This document shows, piece by piece, positions 7,243-16,385 of a stretch of 64,000 bases of DNA. Position 1 is the first letter of the stretch, and every line of letters begins with the position of its first letter. The stretch lies in the NCBI RefSeq assembly GCF_004795735.1, contig NZ_CP039247.1, positions 496,001-560,000 of the forward strand, in the 5' to 3' direction. Below the pieces are notes generated by a model that saw only the letters and a program-made list of their open reading frames with translations, searched no databases and was not told the origin of the DNA. Both the position numbers and the translations under genes were made by a program. Source of the stretch: Corynebacterium endometrii. GTDB taxonomy: Bacteria > Actinomycetota > Actinomycetes > Mycobacteriales > Mycobacteriaceae.

Positions 7243-10200
7243 ATGAGGTTCAATGGCGGGCGAGCGCTGTCATGGTCCCGGGTGGAGAGGATTCTCTCCG
7301 GGAGGCCCGGGCCCGTGCCCGTTCCGGTTGACCATACGGGGCGTGGGGCGGGCCCAGTGTTGCGCGGGAAATCCACGGTGCCTTTCGCCGAGCTGCACTG
7401 CATCTCCGCCTACAGTTTTCTCGCCGGCGCCTCCGAGCCTGAAGATATAGTCTCCCGCGCGGTGGAGCTGGGTTTATCGGGTTTGGGCCTGCTGGATCGC
7501 GATGGTTTCTATGGCCTGATGAAATTTGCGGAGGCTGCCGCGAAGGCGGATTTGCCCACGTTGTATGGCGCGGAACTGACCACGGCAGATGGCGTGCTCG
7601 CGGTGCTTGCGCGCAACCCGGAGGGCTACCGGCGCCTGTCCCGCTTGATTGCCCGCGCCAGGATGGCGGCGGGGGAGAAGGGTGGGGTGTTGTATCCGCC
7701 CATGGGGGAGATTGCAGGGCTCCTTCAGGAGCACTGCTTGTTCCTCATCGGCCCGGAGTGGTTGGGAAAAATCGATTATCTTATCGAAAGAATAAAAATA
7801 GACAGCATGGTTTTGGAATATCCCGTAACCATGACCCCGGAAGACGCCGATTGGCACGCTGAACTGGATAAATACAATAATTTCCGCGCCATTGTATCGG
7901 CCCGCCCGGCGGCCGCGACTCGGCAACAGGCGCGCCTAGCGGCGGCGAAACAGGCCCTGGGCAGGCGCATGTCCTTAGAGGCCGCGGAACCGGAGCAGCA
8001 CCCCATGGGCGCTCACTGGCTGCGCTCCGGGGATCAGCTGGCCCAGATGATCCCGGGCCGCGAGCACCTCCTGCAGGAGACCCTCAGCGTACTGGAGGAA
8101 TGCGCCTTCACGTGGGAGTCCCTAGCGCCCAACCTGCCGCATTTTGACGTGCCAGAGGGGCACACGGAGATGAGCTGGCTCAAACACCTTACCCACAGCC
8201 GCGCAGAGGTCCGTTATGCCTCCCGCCCAGCGGATATCCGCGAGCGCGCCATGACCCAGATTGATTATGAGCTAGGCGTGATTGAGCAGTTGGATTTCCC
8301 CGGCTACTTCCTCATCGTGTGCGACCTTGTGGATTTTGCGCGGGAGTCCAATATCTTGTGCCAGGGTCGGGGTTCCGCCGCGAACTCCGCGGTCTGCTTC
8401 GCCCTGGGGATCACCAACGCGGAGCCCATATCAGCGGGCCTGCTCTTTGAGCGGTTTTTATCCCCTGACCGTGATGGCCCGCCGGACATCGATATCGATA
8501 TTGAATCCGGCCGCCGCGAGGAGGTTATCCAGTACGCCTACGAGAAACACGGCCGCGAGCGCGCCGCTCAGGTGGCTAACGTCATTACCTACCGCGGCAA
8601 GGGGGCCGTGCGCGATGCCGCGCGCGCCTTGGGCTACCCGCAGGGCAGCGCGGATGCGTGGTCCAAGGGGACCGCGGACCCGCCCCCGGACGTCGAGGCG
8701 CTGGCGGATCAGTTTGAAGGCCAGCCGCGTCACCTGGGAATCCATTCCGGAGGCATGGTCTTGTGTGACCGCCCCATCGCGGACGTGGTGCCCATGGAGT
8801 GGGCGCGCAAGGAAGGCCGTAGCGTGCTGCAATGGGATAAAGATGATTGCGCCGCGGCGGGCTTGGTGAAGTTTGACCTGTTGGGACTGGGCATGCTCGA
8901 AGCGCTCCATCACATGCAGGATCTGGTGCTAGAAAGCACGGGAGATAAGGTTAATTTCTGGGAATTAGATCTGGCGGAGCGGGAGATCTATGACATGCTC
9001 TGCCGTGCCGATGCCGTAGGCGTGTTCCAGGTGGAATCCCGCGCCCAGATGAACACCTTGCCGCGGTTAAAACCCCGCCGCTTCTTTGACCTTGTGGTGG
9101 AGGTGGCGCTGATCCGCCCGGGCCCCATCCAGGGCGGTTCCGTGCACCCGTACCTGCGCCGGCGTGATGGGCTAGAACCTATTGAATATGACCACCCGGT
9201 GCTGGAAAAATCACTGGGAAAGACGCTGGGGGTGCCGCTGTTTCAGGAGCAATTGATGCAGATTGCGGTGGATGCAGCAGGTTTTTCGGGCACGGAGGCG
9301 GATGACCTGCGCCGGGCCATGGGTTCCAAGCGCTCGCCCGCACGCATGGAGGCCATCCGCAAGCGCTTTTATGAAGGCCTCGCTGCCACCAACGGGATTA
9401 CGGGTGAGGTGGCGGACAAGCTGTGGTCCAAAATTGTGGCCTTCGCCGCCTATGGGTTCCCGGAGTCTCATTCGCAGTCCTTCGCATCCTTGGTGTATTT
9501 CTCCGCGTGGATGAAATACCATTACCCGGCGCAATTCTGTGTTGGCCTGTTGCGGGCCCAACCCATGGGGTTTTACTCCCCGCAGTCCCTGCTTCAGGAC
9601 GCCCGCCGCCATGGCGTGGCGGTTCTTCCGGCCACCATCAATGACTCCGGCGAGCAGGCCCGCATCGAGATGTGCGAGGGGGAAGCGAGGATCCGTTTAG
9701 GCCTCAACCTGATCAAGGGGTTGGGGGACAAGGCGGCCAAGCGCGTGGAGGAGGCCGCGCCGTTTAGCGGTGTTGCCGATTTGTCCCGACGCGCGGATTT
9801 GTCCGTGACTCAGGTAGAGGCCCTGGCGGAAGCCGGGGCGCTGGACTGCCTGGGGTTGACCCGGCGTCAGGCCATGTGGCAGGCGGGCGTTGCCGCCACG
9901 GAGCGAGCGGGCATGTTGCCGGGATTATCCGCCATAACAGCGCCGTCGCTGCCGGGCATGAGCGCGTTTGAGCTCATGGCCACGGACGTGGCGTCCACGG
10001 GCGTTACCCATGACAAGCAGCCCATGGAGATGGTGCGCGCGCAGCTCGATGCGCAGGGGATTGTCCCGGCAAGCCGCCTGCTCTCTCTTCCCGACTCCAC
10101 CCGCATCAAGGTCGCAGGCATTGTCACCCACCGCCAGCGTCCGGGTACCGCGGGCGGCGTGGTCTTCTTTGGCCTAGAGGATGAGACCGGGCTTATTAAT

Positions 10201-10377
10201 GTCATGGTCACGCCGGGGCTGTGGAACCGCGACAGGATCACAGCTCGGACCGCCCGGGCGATGATTGTCCGCGGCATCGTACAAAACGCCTCCGGCGCCG
10301 CGACAATCGCCGCGGACCGCCTCGAGCCGCTTCCGCTGGGGGAATACCTCTCCCGCGGATCCCGGGATTTCCGGTAG
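7243..10377 (+). CDS. dnaE2: Error-prone DNA polymerase III alpha subunit DnaE2
   Basis: The 1044-residue protein is a C-family polymerase of the short DnaE2 type. It has an N-terminal PHP domain (FAELHCISAYSFLAGASEPEDIV from about residue 48), catalytic-core motifs CQGRGSAANS and PPDIDIDIESGRREEVI (about 370-430), the active-site stretch LGMLEALHHM, the thumb/finger block AAYGFPESHSQSFASLVYFSAW (about 735), and a C-terminal OB-fold (IKVAGIVTHRQRPGTAGG, about 948). DnaE2 performs SOS-induced translesion synthesis with ImuB. The ATG at 7243 has GAGG 8 nt upstream. A segment at roughly 7770-7890 is visibly AT-richer than its surroundings. It is convergent with lutC. Confidence 0.95.
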   Translation: MRFNGGRALSWSRVERILSGRPGPVPVPVDHTGRGAGPVLRGKSTVPFAELHCISAYSFLAGASEPEDIVSRAVELGLSGLGLLDRDGFYGLMKFAEAAAKADLPTLYGAELTTADGVLAVLARNPEGYRRLSRLIARARMAAGEKGGVLYPPMGEIAGLLQEHCLFLIGPEWLGKIDYLIERIKIDSMVLEYPVTMTPEDADWHAELDKYNNFRAIVSARPAAATRQQARLAAAKQALGRRMSLEAAEPEQHPMGAHWLRSGDQLAQMIPGREHLLQETLSVLEECAFTWESLAPNLPHFDVPEGHTEMSWLKHLTHSRAEVRYASRPADIRERAMTQIDYELGVIEQLDFPGYFLIVCDLVDFARESNILCQGRGSAANSAVCFALGITNAEPISAGLLFERFLSPDRDGPPDIDIDIESGRREEVIQYAYEKHGRERAAQVANVITYRGKGAVRDAARALGYPQGSADAWSKGTADPPPDVEALADQFEGQPRHLGIHSGGMVLCDRPIADVVPMEWARKEGRSVLQWDKDDCAAAGLVKFDLLGLGMLEALHHMQDLVLESTGDKVNFWELDLAEREIYDMLCRADAVGVFQVESRAQMNTLPRLKPRRFFDLVVEVALIRPGPIQGGSVHPYLRRRDGLEPIEYDHPVLEKSLGKTLGVPLFQEQLMQIAVDAAGFSGTEADDLRRAMGSKRSPARMEAIRKRFYEGLAATNGITGEVADKLWSKIVAFAAYGFPESHSQSFASLVYFSAWMKYHYPAQFCVGLLRAQPMGFYSPQSLLQDARRHGVAVLPATINDSGEQARIEMCEGEARIRLGLNLIKGLGDKAAKRVEEAAPFSGVADLSRRADLSVTQVEALAEAGALDCLGLTRRQAMWQAGVAATERAGMLPGLSAITAPSLPGMSAFELMATDVASTGVTHDKQPMEMVRAQLDAQGIVPASRLLSLPDSTRIKVAGIVTHRQRPGTAGGVVFFGLEDETGLINVMVTPGLWNRDRITARTARAMIVRGIVQNASGAATIAADRLEPLPLGEYLSRGSRDFR

Positions 10378-10410
10378 GCGTTACAGGCCTGCAATAACCG
10401 GCCCCAAACC

Positions 10411-10519
10411 CAAAAGACTGGCTGCAAACGACCGGCACCGAGTAAAAGACCTGGGATGAGGGCCAAATCTAGGCGAATGTGGTTGATGTCGGTCGTTTGC
10501 GAGCAGTCATTTGCGTAGA
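10411..10519. repeat. Palindromic repeat element, copy A (dnaE2/lutC junction)
   Basis: Imperfect long inverted repeat between convergent genes. The left arm contains GACTGGCTGCAAACGACCGG and the right arm GGTCGTTTGC...CAGTCATTTG. The 16-mer CAGTCATTTGCGTAGA at its right end recurs exactly in copy B at 31075-31090, and the left arm resembles copy B with matched changes in both arms. It probably forms a long RNA hairpin and may end transcription of dnaE2 or lutC. Confidence 0.7.
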
Positions 10520-10546
10520 AGAGCCGCTTTCGCCAGTAGTGATCGG

Positions 10547-11173
10547 CTAGTAGACGAGAACACAGATGAGGTCGCGGGGCCCGTGGACGCCCTCGACGCG
10601 GCTGAGCTCGATGTCCGAGGTAGCCGACGGCCCGGAAATCCAAGTCGCGGGCTTCTCGGGTTTGATGCGTGAGACCAACTCCGGGACGCCGTAGACCACC
10701 GAATCGGCGCGCACGATGACCACGTGCCGGTCCGGCACCAAGGTAAGCGCGCGGCGCCCGCACAGATCGCCGGCTTCGAGGACGATGGTTCCGGTCTGGG
10801 CGGAGGTGACGTGGGAATCAGTGACCACTGCGTCAACGGCGTTGAGATCGCGGGGGTCGGTGGAAGGGTCGTCGGGCAAGGCGGTGCCGCCGAAGCCGCC
10901 CAGCAGCGCCGCGTCGAGGCCTGGGGCGTAGCGCACCTGACGGCACTGCCGCTGCTCAAGGATGTCCGCGAGGCACGCGGGCAGGCCATCCTCATCGGTG
11001 ACGTGAACCTCGGCCTTGTAGTCCTCGAGGCGGTCAATGAGCATCTCCTTGAGCTCATTGCGGTCCAGCGTGCCGCTGCGGTGATAATCCCGCGGGACCT
11101 CGACACTTGCGGGCAACCCAGCACTTTTCTGGGCGGTGCGGATGCGCTGGAGAATCTCAGATTTCGCGTTCAT
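10547..11173 (-). CDS. lutC: Lactate utilization protein C (LUD domain)
   Basis: The 208-residue protein is a LUD (LutB/LutC/YkgG) domain protein. It starts [15 protein letters not shown] and keeps the family pattern [22 protein letters not shown]...[19 protein letters not shown] and the C-terminal [22 protein letters not shown]. With LutA and LutB it oxidises L-lactate to pyruvate at the membrane (shown in Bacillus subtilis). It is the last gene of lutABC; its ATG lies 2 bp after the lutB stop. The minus-strand operon ends against dnaE2 at palindromic repeat A. Confidence 0.93.
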   Translation of the reverse strand: MNAKSEILQRIRTAQKSAGLPASVEVPRDYHRSGTLDRNELKEMLIDRLEDYKAEVHVTDEDGLPACLADILEQRQCRQVRYAPGLDAALLGGFGGTALPDDPSTDPRDLNAVDAVVTDSHVTSAQTGTIVLEAGDLCGRRALTLVPDRHVVIVRADSVVYGVPELVSRIKPEKPATWISGPSATSDIELSRVEGVHGPRDLICVLVY

Positions 11174-11175
11174 GC

Positions 11176-12699
11176 TTACTTCTCCTCCTGTGGGGTGGTG
11201 CCGGGCAGGCCCTCGGCGCGGGCATCGGCGAGAAGCTGCTGGGCCTCATCAGAACCGAACCACTGGCGGAAGGACTTCTTTGGCGGGACGGCGGTATCGC
11301 GGCCATCGGACCACCCGGACAGGAACAACGGAAGATTCTCAATGGTGCCGTTGAAGCCGCCCAGCACGCGGCCCAGGGCCACCATGCGGGTGACCTGATT
11401 CCACAAGCCGGGATGGCCCCACAGAAGCTGGACCACGCTAAAGAGCTTGGGCTCAATGGGTGGCGCCGCGTTGGTGACCTTCTGGTAGCGGTTTTCCAAA
11501 ATGACATCCGAGAGCGGAATCTTGACCGGGCAGACCTCATCGCAACGCCCGCAGAGGGAGCAGGCGTACGGCAGCGACGCGGATGGATCATGATGATCCA
11601 TAATGCCGGTGAGCTGGGGGGTTAAGGCGATGCCAATGGGGCCCGGGTAGACCGAACCATAGGCGTGACCGCCGGCGCGCTCATATACCGGGCAGACGTT
11701 GAGGCATGCGGAGCACCGGATGCACTTGAGAGCCTGGTGACCGATCTCGGACGCCAGGGCGGCGGTGCGGCCATTATCTAGTAGCACGATGTGGAAGTTT
11801 TGGGGGCCGTCACCCTCGGTGACCCCGGACCAGATGGAGGTATAAGGGTTCATGCGCTCCGCGGTGGAAGACCGAGGCAGAAGCTGCAGGAAAACCTCCA
11901 GGTCCGCGAAGGTGGGCACGAGTTTTTCGATGCCCATGACCGTAATCAGGGTCTCCGGCAGGGTCAGGCACATGCGGCCGTTGCCTTCAGACTCCACGAT
12001 GGTGACGGATCCGGTCTCCGCCACGCCGAAGTTGGCGCCGGAGATGGCCACCTTGGCCTTCATGAACTGCTTGCGCAGGAATATGCGCGCGGCCTCGGCC
12101 AATTCGGGTGGGTTGGAGGTTAGGGATTCATCCGTGTGCGGCATCGTCCGGATGAAGATGTCACGCACCTCCGCACGGTTGCGGTGGATAGCGGGGACCA
12201 AGATGTGCGACGGCTTGTCCTCGCCCAGCTGCACGATAAGCTCCGCCAGGTCCGTCTCCTGTGCGTGGATGCCCTCCTGCTCGAGATGTTCATTGAGGCC
12301 AATCTCCTGGGTGGCCATGGACTTGACTTTGACCACCTCATCCACGCCCTCAGCGCGGATGAGATCCGTAATGATGCGGTTGGCCTCGGCGGCGTCACGG
12401 GCCCAATGGACGTGGCCTCCGCGGGCGGTGACTGCGGCCTCGAACTGCTCCAGCAATTCGGGCATGCGCGCGGCAACGTTTTCCTTAAGCGCCGAACCCG
12501 CGTTGCGCAGGTCCTGCCAGTCGGGGGTTTCGCCCACCGCGGCCTCGCGCTTGGCGCGGATAGTGGTAGTGGCGTGGTGAAGATTGCGGCGCTGAGTGGC
12601 GTTGTTGAGGCCGTCATGGGCGGCACGGACGAAGCCACGGTCACCGCGCAGATTGCCCACCCCGTCAGGGGCGGTGGGCATGCCAAGATAGGTAGACAT
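11176..12699 (-). CDS. lutB: Lactate utilization iron-sulfur protein B
   Basis: The 507-residue protein combines an N-terminal LUD domain (about residues 60-310, including [23 protein letters not shown]) with two [4Fe-4S] ferredoxin motifs, [12 protein letters not shown] (about 325) and [12 protein letters not shown] (about 378). It is the electron-carrying subunit of the LutABC L-lactate oxidase complex. Its ATG overlaps the lutA stop by one base (TAATG), indicating coupled translation. Length fits LutB proteins (about 475-510). Confidence 0.95.
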   Translation of the reverse strand: MSTYLGMPTAPDGVGNLRGDRGFVRAAHDGLNNATQRRNLHHATTTIRAKREAAVGETPDWQDLRNAGSALKENVAARMPELLEQFEAAVTARGGHVHWARDAAEANRIITDLIRAEGVDEVVKVKSMATQEIGLNEHLEQEGIHAQETDLAELIVQLGEDKPSHILVPAIHRNRAEVRDIFIRTMPHTDESLTSNPPELAEAARIFLRKQFMKAKVAISGANFGVAETGSVTIVESEGNGRMCLTLPETLITVMGIEKLVPTFADLEVFLQLLPRSSTAERMNPYTSIWSGVTEGDGPQNFHIVLLDNGRTAALASEIGHQALKCIRCSACLNVCPVYERAGGHAYGSVYPGPIGIALTPQLTGIMDHHDPSASLPYACSLCGRCDEVCPVKIPLSDVILENRYQKVTNAAPPIEPKLFSVVQLLWGHPGLWNQVTRMVALGRVLGGFNGTIENLPLFLSGWSDGRDTAVPPKKSFRQWFGSDEAQQLLADARAEGLPGTTPQEEK

Positions 12700-13484
12700 T
12701 AGAGCATCTTCTCCTTTGAATACGCGGCGGACGTGGGGGTCCAGGGATGGGCTTTAGTGGATGCGAGGATCTCCGCCATATGCACGGCGCGGACGCCGGT
12801 GCGCTGGCGGGATAGGGAGCCGGCGATGTTCATCAGGCAGGAGGAATCGCCGCCGGTGACGTATTCGGCGCCGGTTTCCTTGATGTGGCGGACCTTATCG
12901 GAAACCATGGCCTGGGAGACTTCCGGGTTCTTCAGCGAGAAGGTGCCACCAAAGCCGCAGCACTCCTCAGCGTTGCTGAGCGGGACCAGATCGATGCCCT
13001 CCACCTGGCTCAGCAGCTTGAATGGACGGTCCTCCAGCTTGAGGAAGCGCATCCCGTGGCAGGAGGAGTGATACGTCACCTTGTGGGGGAAGAACGCGCC
13101 GAGATTGGTGACCTGGGCAATATCGACCAAAAACTCCGGAAGGTCGTAGGTCTTATTCGCGGCAATCTTCGCGCCGTCCACGTCGGCGGCGGAGCCGTGG
13201 CGCTGGGCCAGGCGCACGTGCTGTTCGCGGACCGCGCCCACGCAGGAGCCGGAGGCGGCAACCACGTAATCAATCGACGGATCGGCAAAGGCATCCGCAT
13301 AGGAGCGGATCATGCCCAGCGATTGCTTCTGATAGCCGGTGTTGAAGTGCATCTGGCCGCAACAAGTCTGCTGCTCGGGGAAGACCACCTCGTGGCCCAA
13401 GCGGGCGAGGATGAGCGCGGTTGCTTTGTGCGCGTCGGGGAATAATGCATCCCCGATGCATGTGGAAAAGAGGGCGATTTTCAT
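12699..13484 (-). CDS. lutA: Lactate utilization protein A (CCG-domain Fe-S protein)
   Basis: The 261-residue protein has the two CCG (cysteine-rich) domains of LutA/GlpC-type subunits: QQTCCGQMHFNTGYQ (about 40) with SGSCVG, and SCHGMRF with NAEECCGFGGTFSLKNPEVS (about 175-195). These bind Fe-S clusters and pass electrons to quinone or cytochrome acceptors during lactate oxidation. The reading frame is open upstream to 13910, but the ATG at 13484 with AGGAGCT 6 nt before it begins exactly at the family start MKIALFSTCIGDALFP. It heads the operon and is divergent from the GntR regulator. Confidence 0.93.
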   Translation of the reverse strand: MKIALFSTCIGDALFPDAHKATALILARLGHEVVFPEQQTCCGQMHFNTGYQKQSLGMIRSYADAFADPSIDYVVAASGSCVGAVREQHVRLAQRHGSAADVDGAKIAANKTYDLPEFLVDIAQVTNLGAFFPHKVTYHSSCHGMRFLKLEDRPFKLLSQVEGIDLVPLSNAEECCGFGGTFSLKNPEVSQAMVSDKVRHIKETGAEYVTGGDSSCLMNIAGSLSRQRTGVRAVHMAEILASTKAHPWTPTSAAYSKEKML

Positions 13485-13866
13485 ACAAGCTCCTAGCGGA
13501 ATATATGAGCTCAGTACTACGCTTCTTCCGCGTGAAAATCTATATGACCTGCGGTGAATGCGCGACTGGAGGGCCGTGTTTATGGGGAGAACAACACGCC
13601 GGTGCTTAACCGGCCGAAAAGGGCCAATGCAGCACTGGCTGGTCCCTGGCGCGCCGCAGGGTCGCGCGCTCAACTCCCTTAGATTAAGGGGGTGGACACC
13701 TCCAACCCTAGTGGGTTTTGCGCCAATTCGTCTAGTTTTATCCAGCTCACAACGGGACGTGGCGGGCGTAGCCGGGGGAGGGCCGGCGGCGGCCTCCATG
13801 GGTGGAAAGCGGAGGCGGGGGTAAAGGCCGTTTGCAGGAGGATTTCGGCTAATCTTTGAAGGTGCT
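13485..13866. other. Intergenic region between lutA and the GntR regulator
   Basis: This 382-bp divergent region must hold the lutABC and regulator promoters. Seen in it: the short palindrome GGTGGACACC near 13690, the inverted repeat CCGGT-N5-ACCGG near 13605, and TAATCT (13851-13856) upstream of the regulator start. CAGTACTACG near 13507 matches the GntR/LldR core GTNNNAC but not the full TNGTNNNACNA. No convincing full operator was found here, and no small ORF with a ribosome site. Confidence 0.5.
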
Positions 13867-14562
13867 ATGGCTACGACACGTGCGCACGAAAAGGTTCTGG
13901 ACTGGGTCACCTCTCAGTTAGCTGCAGGTCAGTTGACTATAGGCGACCGTTTGCCTGCGGAGCGCACCTTGGCGGAGACCCTTGGGGTATCGCGGAACTC
14001 GCTGCGGGAGGCGCTGCGTGTGCTCGAGGCTATGGGGGTGCTCCAGTCCGCGACGGGGTCCGGCCATAATTCCGGCACCATCATCACCGCCGCGCCCGAG
14101 CAGGCCTTTGGCATGGCCATGGGCCTGCAGTTGGCCAGCCGGCAGATGCGGCCGGAGCACATCTTCCGCACCAGGCTGCTGCTGGAGACCGCTGCGGTGA
14201 GCCAGTCCGATCCGGCCCAGCTGGACGTGGCGGCCATAAACGACATGCTGGACGCCATGGATGACCCCGACATGCCCATCCAGGGCTTTTTGCGCCTGGA
14301 CGCGGAATTTCATGTGGCCCTGTCCCGCGCCGCGGAAAACCCGCTGCTTAGCACCCTGATGGGCGCGGTGAGCCTGGCTATTTCCGATTACACCCTCGAG
14401 CTATCCCACCGCCTGCCGGATTGGCAGGCCACCGCGCGCAGGCTGCAGCGGGAGCACCGAGGGGTGCTTGAGGCCATGGTCGAGGGGGATGGCGCCGCGG
14501 CGTCCGAGCGGGTGGAACGCCACATTCGTGGGTACTACCGGGAGACTAACGCAGAGGCCTAG
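13867..14562 (+). CDS. lldR: GntR-family (FadR subfamily) regulator, LldR-type
   Basis: The 231-residue regulator has an N-terminal winged helix (GDRLPAERTLAETLGVSRNSLREALRVLEAMGVLQS, about 25-62) and an all-helical FCD effector domain (about 95-225) with IFRTRLLLETAAV, FHVALSRAAENPLL and the C-terminal EHRGVLEAM, where Asp and His residues usually bind a metal and a carboxylate ligand. Position next to lutABC suggests an L-lactate-responsive repressor like LldR of C. glutamicum. GAAGG precedes the ATG. Two perfect TNGTNNNACNA sites lie in the promoter of the next gene, not in the lutA side, so the permease is its clearest target. Naming as LldR is by context. Confidence 0.8.
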   Translation: MATTRAHEKVLDWVTSQLAAGQLTIGDRLPAERTLAETLGVSRNSLREALRVLEAMGVLQSATGSGHNSGTIITAAPEQAFGMAMGLQLASRQMRPEHIFRTRLLLETAAVSQSDPAQLDVAAINDMLDAMDDPDMPIQGFLRLDAEFHVALSRAAENPLLSTLMGAVSLAISDYTLELSHRLPDWQATARRLQREHRGVLEAMVEGDGAAASERVERHIRGYYRETNAEA

Positions 14563-14753
14563 GGCCTCTTTAAACCCCGGCCATTCCGCAACGGGGGTAG
14601 GCAGGGGGAATCAAGGCTCGGGGCATAGTCGGGGGATTTTCTCCATAGTGTGCCGGCGATCGCCGTAGCCTTAAGCTGCGCATTCCCGGCGGGGGCCGTA
14701 TTTAATGCACCAGCCCGGCGGTGTCCCACCTCACATTTTTGGATGTAGTTGTG

Positions 14754-14810
14754 TTGACGCACACACCCGCGGGCGACTAGCGTCTGTGGTCCAACCACAT
14801 GGTAGGACCA
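14754..14810 (+). promoter_or_regulatory. Promoter with tandem GntR/LldR operators upstream of the MHS permease
   Basis: TTGACG (14754-14759), an 18-bp spacer and TAGCGT (14778-14783) form a good sigma-A promoter. Two perfect matches to TNGTNNNACNA follow: TGGTCCAACCA (14787-14797) and TGGTAGGACCA (14800-14810), centred 13 bp apart. The first covers the expected transcription start near 14790, the usual place for a repressor site. The sequence between the outer arms also forms GTGGTCC/GGACCAC. Confidence 0.75.
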
Positions 14811-14937
14811 CACGGTGCAATTTCGCAGGGGCGCCAACGTGGGACTTTCACCTGACGGTTCCCCAACCAGTTATCACGTGCTCATCCGTAACCAGCTTGG
14901 AATGTTCAAGCAGGTTTCGTTCAAGGAGATTGAATCT

Positions 14938-16287
14938 GTGACTACACAACACTCATCGGCCCAGACGCCGCCAGCGTCACCGGGCAAAGGTCCGGGCAAG
15001 GAATCGGGGCTCAATTGGCGCGTCATCGTCGGAAGCCTCAGCGGTAGCACCGTCGAATGGTTCGACTTCCTGGTCTACGGCACCGTTGCGGCCCTGGTGT
15101 TCAACCAGACGTTCTTCGTCACCGACAGTGAATTCCTGTCGACCATGTTCTCCATGGCCTCCTTCGCGCTGACTTTCTTCTTCCGCCCAATCGGCGGCAT
15201 CATCTTTGCCCACATCGGTGACCGAATCGGCCGCAAGAAGACGCTATTTATCACCCTCATGCTCATGGGCGGCGGCACCGTGGCCATTGGCCTGATTCCG
15301 GACTACAACACCATCGGTGTCGCGGCGCCAATCTTCCTCATCATCTGCCGAATCATGCAGGGTATTGGCATCGGCGGCGAGTGGGGCGGCGCGCTGCTAT
15401 TGTCCTACGAGTACGCGCCAAAGCACCGGCGCGGCCTCTACGGGGCCATCCCGCAGATGGGCATCAGCCTGGGCATGCTGCTGGCCTCGGGTTTCGTTGG
15501 CCTGCTCAGCACGATGCCGGAAGACGCCTTCATGAGCTGGGGATGGCGCATCCCATTCGTGGGCAGCGTCATCCTGGTGGCCATCGGCATGTTCGTGCGC
15601 CACAAGCTGGAGGAAACCCCCGATTTCCAAAAGGTTCAGCAGTCTGGCAAGGTTGCACGCCTGCCGATCAAGGTTGTGTTTAAGGACCACTGGCGTGCGG
15701 TGCTGGTCTCCATCGGCGCCAAGGCCGCCGAAACCGGCCCGTTCTACATCTTTGGCACCTACGTCATTGCCTACGCTACCGGCATCCTGGACGCCCGCCG
15801 CGACCTGGTGCTGACCGCCGTTGCGGTGGCGGCACTCATTGCAACGGTATGGACCCCCCTCTTCGGCTCCCTGTCGGATCGCGTGCCTCGCCATATCTTG
15901 TACCGCACCGTTACGATCCTGACCATCGCCTACGCCTTCCCGTACTACATGATCCTCAATACGGGCAGCACCTTTGCATTGTTTGCCACCACCGCCGTGG
16001 GCTTTGGTCTCCTGTGGGGCAGCGTGAACGCAATCCTGGGCACCATGATTGCGGAGAGCTTCAGCCCCGAAATCCGTTACTCCGGCGCAACCCTGGGCTA
16101 CCAGGTTGGCGCCGCGGTATTCGGCGGTACCGCACCGCTCATCGCAACCGCCCTCATGGAGTGGTCCGGTGGCGAATGGTGGCCAATCAGTGTCTACATG
16201 ATCGCCTGCGCGGCGCTTGGTTTGGTCGCTTCCTTCTTCGTCAAGCACGTGGCGCATATCGAAGCAGAGCATGTGGCCCACCACTAG
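14938..16287 (+). CDS. MHS-family major facilitator permease (candidate lactate/organic acid transporter)
   Basis: The 449-residue protein is a 12-helix MFS permease of the metabolite:H+ symporter (MHS) group, with the signatures GSTVEWFDFLVYGT (about 30), GDRIGRKKTL (about 92) and a central amphipathic loop. The frame is open to 14815, but the GTG at 14938 with AAGGAG (14923-14928) 9 nt upstream is the convincing start. MHS members carry carboxylates, shikimate or osmolytes. Its promoter has two LldR-type operators and it lies beside lutABC and the regulator, so lactate or a similar acid is the best substrate guess; this is inference. A 50-60 nt leader separates it from the operators' start site region. 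Confidence 0.85.
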   Translation: MTTQHSSAQTPPASPGKGPGKESGLNWRVIVGSLSGSTVEWFDFLVYGTVAALVFNQTFFVTDSEFLSTMFSMASFALTFFFRPIGGIIFAHIGDRIGRKKTLFITLMLMGGGTVAIGLIPDYNTIGVAAPIFLIICRIMQGIGIGGEWGGALLLSYEYAPKHRRGLYGAIPQMGISLGMLLASGFVGLLSTMPEDAFMSWGWRIPFVGSVILVAIGMFVRHKLEETPDFQKVQQSGKVARLPIKVVFKDHWRAVLVSIGAKAAETGPFYIFGTYVIAYATGILDARRDLVLTAVAVAALIATVWTPLFGSLSDRVPRHILYRTVTILTIAYAFPYYMILNTGSTFALFATTAVGFGLLWGSVNAILGTMIAESFSPEIRYSGATLGYQVGAAVFGGTAPLIATALMEWSGGEWWPISVYMIACAALGLVASFFVKHVAHIEAEHVAHH

Positions 16288-16311
16288 GCTTTTATTCCCT
16301 TAATTACCCGC

Positions 16312-16348
16312 ACCCCGCCGCTGGTTGCAGACGCATACCAGGCGGGGT
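16312..16348. terminator. Terminator hairpin between MHS permease and BCCT gene
   Basis: ACCCCGCC (16312-16319) pairs with GGCGGGGT (16341-16348), extended inward by TGGT/ACCA. It lies between convergent genes. Confidence 0.7.
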
Positions 16349-16385
16349 CTCGTGGTTTTCGGCTTAGGCCTCAGGTGGGACGGGC

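Noticed and set aside
13485..13910. Upstream extension of lutA
   Set aside because: It runs through the divergent promoter region into the GntR gene; the ATG at 13484 with AGGAGCT matches the LutA family start.
15397..16284. 295-codon frame antisense to the MHS permease
   Set aside because: Low-complexity His/Gly/Ala/Asp composition typical of a shadow frame; no start signal.
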